The notes under the pieces are model-generated. The model worked only from the letters and a program-made list of their open reading frames with translations, made no database searches and was not told where the DNA came from. Below, piece by piece: positions 60,292 through 64,000 of a DNA stretch of 64,000 nt. Source of the DNA: Aequorivita sp. (lineage in GTDB: Bacteria; Bacteroidota; Bacteroidia; Flavobacteriales; Flavobacteriaceae); assembly GCA_030690315.1 (NCBI GenBank), contig JAUYGY010000024.1, positions 1 to 64,000 on the forward strand, in the 5' to 3' direction. The first letter of the stretch is position 1, and the number at the start of each line of letters is the position of its first letter. Position numbers and translations under genes: made by a program.

Positions 60292-60678
60292 TCAGGACTT
60301 CGCCTTATTTTTGTCGAAGGGAACAAAAAAGTTAATCCATATATTTCTGGAGATTCTCACAATCAGCGGAAACAAAACTGCAAGGGTTAGAATGATAACT
60401 AAAAAACTGTAGTTTCTATCCAGCCCAACAATGAAGTATGAAATAATAAATGCAGCTACAGCAATAGCAACCCCAACGCCATAACTCACGTACATAGCGC
60501 CGAAAAAGAAGGAAGGTTCTATTTTAAATTTTTTCCCACAATTGCTGCAATTTTCGTGCATCTCCATGAGTTTGGAAATTTTGTATGGATTATTTTCAAC
60601 ATACATATCGCCTTCTTGACAAACGGGACATGTGCTTGTAAAAATACTGTAGAGTTTAGAGCCTTTAAGGAATTGCAT
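60292..60678 (-). CDS. DUF983 family membrane protein
   Basis: 128 residues from the ATG at 60678 (MQFLKGSKLYSIF). An ATG 11 codons earlier is also possible. Two CxxC motifs (TCPVCQEGDMYV and ENCSNCGKKF) make a zinc-ribbon-like domain, followed by two transmembrane helices (VGVAIAVAAFIISYFIVG and LVIILTLAVLFPLIVRI). The function is unknown. It ends with basic residues on the cytoplasmic side. Confidence 0.87.
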   Translation of the reverse strand: MQFLKGSKLYSIFTSTCPVCQEGDMYVENNPYKISKLMEMHENCSNCGKKFKIEPSFFFGAMYVSYGVGVAIAVAAFIISYFIVGLDRNYSFLVIILTLAVLFPLIVRISRNIWINFFVPFDKNKAKS

Positions 60679-60808
60679 AATCGGTTTTTTTTGCACCGCA
60701 AAATTAAGCATCTTTGCAGAAATTTTAAGGCTATATATTGAATAAAAGGTACATCAAAATAGTTTTCAAATATTCCAATTCAATATCCTGAATTCATAAT
60801 AAAAATCA

Positions 60809-62719
60809 ATGGTCAATATCCACAATCTTTCGGTTTCCTTTCAAGGCGACTATTTGTTCGAAAAAATTACTTTCCAATTAAAACCCGGCGATCGGGTGGG
60901 TTTGGTGGGTAAAAATGGCGCGGGCAAATCAACCTTACTGAAAATTATTGCGGGCGAGCAGGAATATGATTCTGGACAAATAGCAACAGATAAAGAAATT
61001 TCAATCGGTTTTTTAAAACAGGATATAGATTTTGAAAAAGGGCGCAGTGTTTTGGACGAATCTTACGAAGCTTTCACCGAAATAAAAAGACTTGAAAAAC
61101 TGCTTGCGGAAATAAACACCCAACTTGCCGAAAGAACAGATTATGAAAGTGATTTTTACCATCAATTGATGGTCGATTTGAATGAAATCCAACATCAATA
61201 CGAAATATACGGCGGTTACAATTATCAAGGCGAAACTGAACGGATTTTGCAAGGTTTGGGTTTTCAAAGGGAAGATTTTACAAAGCTCACCGAAACTTTT
61301 TCCGGTGGATGGCGAATGCGAATTGAACTGGCGAAACTCTTGCTTCAAAACAACGATATTCTTTTACTGGATGAGCCCACAAACCACTTGGATATTGAAT
61401 CTATTCTGTGGCTCGAAGAATTTTTGAAAGGCTACACAGGCGCGGTAGTAATCGTTTCCCACGATAAAATGTTTTTGGATAACGTAACGAATCGCACCAT
61501 CGAAATTTCCCTCGGAAAGATTTATGATTTCAACAAACCGTACACCCAATATTTAATTCTTCGGAATGAATTGCGCGACCAGCAATTGGCTTCGCAAAAA
61601 AACCAGCAAAAGCAAATTGAACAAACCGAGAAGTTGATTGATAAATTCCGGGCAAAGGCGAGTAAAGCTACTATGGCGCAGTCGCTCATAAAAAAATTGA
61701 ACAAAATTGACCGTATTGAAGTTGATGAAGATGACAACAGCGTGATGACGTTGCGTTTTCCGGTTTCCATCACTCCGGGAAAAGTGGTAATTGACGCTGA
61801 AAAAATATCAAAAAGTTACGGCGATAAAAATGTTTTGAAAGGTATCGATCTTTTGGTGGAGCGCGAAAGCAAAATTGCTTTTGTGGGCCAAAACGGACAG
61901 GGAAAATCTACTTTGGCAAAAATAATTGTTGGAGAAATTGAATATAAGGGAAAAGTCACGTTGGGCCACAATGTGCAGATTGGCTATTTTGCACAAAACC
62001 AAGCTGATTATTTGGATGGTACAAAAACGGTTTTGGATACAATGATTGATGCGGCAAATGAAAAAAACCGAAGCCGCGTTCGCGATATTTTGGGATCTTT
62101 CCTTTTCCGTGGCGATGAAGTGGAAAAATACGTGCGCGTATTGAGCGGTGGTGAACGAAACCGCTTGGCATTGGCGAAATTGCTGTTGCAGCCCTTCAAC
62201 GTTTTGGTAATGGATGAACCTACAAACCACCTCGATATAAAATCTAAAAACGTATTGAAGGATGCGCTGAAAAGTTTTGAGGGCACCTTACTTTTGGTTT
62301 CCCACGACCGTGATTTTCTCCAGGGCTTGACGAATAAAGTTTATGAATTTAAGGACCATCACATCAAAGAATATTTGGGCGATATAGATTATTTCCTTGA
62401 ACAACGAAATCTTCAAAACCTTCGCGAAGCCGAAAAACGAACCGTGGTTTCCGAAGTAAAAGAAAAGAGAAGCGCCGGCGAGGAATATGAAATTCAGAAA
62501 AAACTGAAATCGGCAAAGAATAAATTGAGCAATGTTGAATCTTCCATTTCTTCCTTGGAAAAGGAAATAGCGAATATTGACACCGAGTTGCTTATTAATT
62601 ATGAAGAAACCATTGCCAAACCTCACTTTTTTGACAGATATCAGGAAAAGAAAAAGAAACTTAAAAAATTGATGGAAGAGTGGGAAATACTTCAAGAAAC
62701 CTTGGAATCACTATCTTGA
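60809..62719 (+). CDS. ABC-F family ATP-binding protein
   Basis: 636 residues, two ATPase domains and no membrane segment. First Walker A GLVGKNGAGKSTLLKI with signature TFSGGWRMRIELAK and LLLDEPTNHLDIES; second VGQNGQGKSTLAKI with LSGGERNRLALAK and VMDEPTNHLD. The interdomain linker (about 245-300) is the charged P-site tRNA-interaction motif region, and the C-terminus is a coiled coil (EIQKKLKSAKNKLSNVESSI). ABC-F proteins act on the ribosome in translation (EttA/Uup type). Which subtype is not certain; the C-terminal coiled coil favours Uup. Confidence 0.93.
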   Translation: MVNIHNLSVSFQGDYLFEKITFQLKPGDRVGLVGKNGAGKSTLLKIIAGEQEYDSGQIATDKEISIGFLKQDIDFEKGRSVLDESYEAFTEIKRLEKLLAEINTQLAERTDYESDFYHQLMVDLNEIQHQYEIYGGYNYQGETERILQGLGFQREDFTKLTETFSGGWRMRIELAKLLLQNNDILLLDEPTNHLDIESILWLEEFLKGYTGAVVIVSHDKMFLDNVTNRTIEISLGKIYDFNKPYTQYLILRNELRDQQLASQKNQQKQIEQTEKLIDKFRAKASKATMAQSLIKKLNKIDRIEVDEDDNSVMTLRFPVSITPGKVVIDAEKISKSYGDKNVLKGIDLLVERESKIAFVGQNGQGKSTLAKIIVGEIEYKGKVTLGHNVQIGYFAQNQADYLDGTKTVLDTMIDAANEKNRSRVRDILGSFLFRGDEVEKYVRVLSGGERNRLALAKLLLQPFNVLVMDEPTNHLDIKSKNVLKDALKSFEGTLLLVSHDRDFLQGLTNKVYEFKDHHIKEYLGDIDYFLEQRNLQNLREAEKRTVVSEVKEKRSAGEEYEIQKKLKSAKNKLSNVESSISSLEKEIANIDTELLINYEETIAKPHFFDRYQEKKKKLKKLMEEWEILQETLESLS

Positions 62720-62790
62720 GAATGGAGAATCATTATATTTATTCATTTTTGCAAGATTGTGAAGAATAACGCTTAATTCAGTAAGTAAAG

Positions 62791-62973
62791 ATGTACGAAC
62801 ATTTTTTTCAATGTCCCCACTGTTGGGAGGAAATTTCGATGTTGCTGGATACTTCTGTCAAACATCAAAAATATATTGAAGATTGTGAAATTTGCTGCAA
62901 TCCCATTGAACTGGAAGTTTCTTTTGAAGATGGCGAACTTATTGGTTTTTCTGCCGACAATATTGGTCAATAA
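62791..62973 (+). CDS. CPXCG motif-containing cysteine-rich protein
   Basis: 60 residues. Two zinc-binding pairs, QCPHCWEEI and DCEICCNPIEL, in a rubredoxin-like knuckle arrangement, with HQKYIEDCEICCNP matching the family. The function is unknown. It starts 71 bases after the ABC-F gene and is too small to be certain from length alone, but the Cys pattern is decisive. Confidence 0.82.
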   Translation: MYEHFFQCPHCWEEISMLLDTSVKHQKYIEDCEICCNPIELEVSFEDGELIGFSADNIGQ

Positions 62974-63018
62974 ATTTTTATTTGTTAATTTTAGTGCAAA
63001 CCAATCAATATCCCCACT

Positions 63019-63372
63019 ATGCTCTCCACTTTTAGTCTTGCCGATAATATTATTGGATTTATCATTGACGGGCCTTATGACGAAGACGCGGTAGATATAA
63101 TTCAAGCCGATGTGAATGAAAAACTGGAAATTTATGATAAGGTAAGTTTTTATATTGAAGACACTATAAACGCAGATATTTCCTTAAAAGCTATCTTGAA
63201 AAGCCTTCCCTTTAAGATTAAAACCGGCAATCGTTTTGAAAAAGTTGCGGTGGTTACTGACAGAAAATGGCTTCAGGTTTTAAGCAATCTTGAGAAATTA
63301 TTTTTTAATGCAGAAATCCGAATTTTTTCTACTGAACAGCGATTGGCCGCAATCCAGTGGATAAGCCATTGA
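63019..63372 (+). CDS. STAS/SpoIIAA-like protein
   Basis: 117 residues. The opening NIIGFIIDGPYDEDAVDIIQ, the central KVSFYIEDTINADISLKAI and VAVVTDRKWLQVLSNLEKLF followed by IRIFSTEQRLAAIQWI fit the SpoIIAA-like (DUF3478) fold, a small STAS-related lipid- or protein-binding domain. It lacks the phospho-serine motif of true anti-sigma antagonists. It lies 45 bases after the CPXCG gene; function unknown. Confidence 0.8.
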   Translation: MLSTFSLADNIIGFIIDGPYDEDAVDIIQADVNEKLEIYDKVSFYIEDTINADISLKAILKSLPFKIKTGNRFEKVAVVTDRKWLQVLSNLEKLFFNAEIRIFSTEQRLAAIQWISH

Positions 63373-63379
63373 TTTCTAT

Positions 63380-64000
63380 TTATTTTTTTTGTTGCCTCCC
63401 AGTCATAGTTTTTGCCAAACTATTTTTTACACTAATCCATAAAAAATTGAATACCGATTGGGTTTTATTTCTTGTAGATTCAGCAGTGCCTTCCTTGTAA
63501 AAATCGTTTTTCTTTTCGCTATCCTTCGAAATAAAAATATTCGCAATTGCAGACAGTAGCTTGTTCTTTTTTCCCCCATCCTTTTGTAAAATAGCAACTT
63601 TAAAATCTGAATAACTTATTTTCATATTTGTTGTGGCAGTTTCATTATTGCCATCAATGGTAAAATAGGTTTTATTGGTGCGGCCTTCCAAACGCACTTT
63701 CAAATTTGGTTCCGTAAAACTGTTCATTTTTTCAGCTGCTAATGAACCTACTTCCGCATTAAAACTAAAATGGTCGTTCTTGTTTTGAACATCAAAACTC
63801 CAATCCGCCGAGAGTGGAGTTTTCTCCATAAAATCGGCGGTTACTTTTATATTTGTTTTTGTGGGACTTTTATAGGTATTGCTGACGTTTGAAATGGCCG
63901 CATCCAGATTTTCGAATGTTATGGAGCCGCCCATGTTTTCTGGCTTTACCCTTTCTTCATATTTAATTTTTGCGTTGGTAATATTCAATGAATCTACCGT
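63380..64000 (-). CDS. AsmA-like envelope protein, C-terminal part (partial)
   Basis: The frame runs from the window edge (reading TVDSLNITNAKIKYEERV) to a stop at 63380, so at least 206 residues of the C-terminus are present and the start lies beyond base 64000. Repeated short beta segments such as DSLNITNAKIKYEER, GGSITFENLDAAISNVSN and PLSADWSFDVQNKND are typical of AsmA/DUF748-like proteins that span the periplasm and take part in lipid transport. The end is basic (NSLAKTMTGRQQKK). Family assignment is moderately sure; exact role unknown. Confidence 0.65.
   Translation of the reverse strand, partial: TVDSLNITNAKIKYEERVKPENMGGSITFENLDAAISNVSNTYKSPTKTNIKVTADFMEKTPLSADWSFDVQNKNDHFSFNAEVGSLAAEKMNSFTEPNLKVRLEGRTNKTYFTIDGNNETATTNMKISYSDFKVAILQKDGGKKNKLLSAIANIFISKDSEKKNDFYKEGTAESTRNKTQSVFNFLWISVKNSLAKTMTGRQQKK

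Overview
The window is a chromosomal segment of a gliding-type member of the Bacteroidota, most likely family Flavobacteriaceae. Supporting signs are the gldK-gldL-gldM-gldN motor/type IX secretion (T9SS) cluster, a PorP/SprF protein beside a protein with a type B T9SS sorting domain, an LRR protein with a type A T9SS sorting domain, promoters of the TTTG/TAnnTTTG kind, AT-rich intergenic DNA and many SPII lipoproteins. Genus-level placement is not possible from sequence alone. No rRNA, tRNA, CRISPR array, prophage or complete insertion sequence was seen.

Layout. 1-1.3 kb: end of a T9SS type B cargo gene and porP/sprF, followed by a 150-bp palindromic element. 1.5-7.1 kb: a vWA lipoprotein, a TPR sensor kinase with its LytTR response regulator, a duplicated LytTR fragment, and a gamma-carbonic anhydrase. 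7.5-12.3 kb: a large LRR surface protein and a membrane-bound TPR-HTH regulator. 12.4-20.6 kb (minus strand): CBS protein, nadK, DUF6089, uppS, bamA, two ompH/skp genes and murI, an envelope-biogenesis cluster. 20.6-28.9 kb (plus): pdxJ-hydrolase, FadL-type porin-SGNH lipoprotein, holin-like protein, tig-clpP-clpX. 29-34 kb: small lipoprotein, GH3 protein, DUF2797, folK-dNK fusion, RsuA-type pseudouridine synthase. 34.2-39.2 kb: a tightly overlapping polyamine operon (speA-speB-deoxyhypusine-synthase-like) followed by a GNAT-nitrilase fusion. 39.2-43.1 kb: glycosyltransferase, PD40 lipoprotein and M28 peptidase, where repeat-derived sequence has entered reading frames. 43.2-49.8 kb (minus): miaB, sigma-54 activator, lptE, TPR protein, secG, groES, groEL. 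50-60.3 kb: lipoprotein pyrophosphatase, topA, a degenerate ureohydrolase, gldKLMN, FAD oxidoreductase. 60.3-64 kb: DUF983, ABC-F ATPase, two small proteins, and the C-terminal part of an AsmA-like protein that runs off the window.

The protein-coding content is mostly conserved core and envelope genes working together: outer-membrane assembly (BamA, Skp, LptE, UppS), protein export (SecG, GldK-N, SprF), proteostasis (Tig, ClpXP, GroESL) and polyamine synthesis. The more unusual signal is in the non-coding layer. At least eight intergenic spacers contain degenerate tandem repeats with an exact period of seven bases, several of them touching a stop codon. A separate family of short GC-rich repeats (core TTCGACTCCGCTCAG) occurs four times inside two neighbouring genes as in-frame peptide insertions. 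Other items worth checking: a sigma-54-like promoter before groES with a sigma-54 activator encoded next door, a 28-bp perfect palindrome before the FadL-type porin, a ureohydrolase homologue that has lost its metal ligands directly upstream of gldK, a pseudouridine synthase lacking the usual catalytic Asp, and a folK start region with no ATG.
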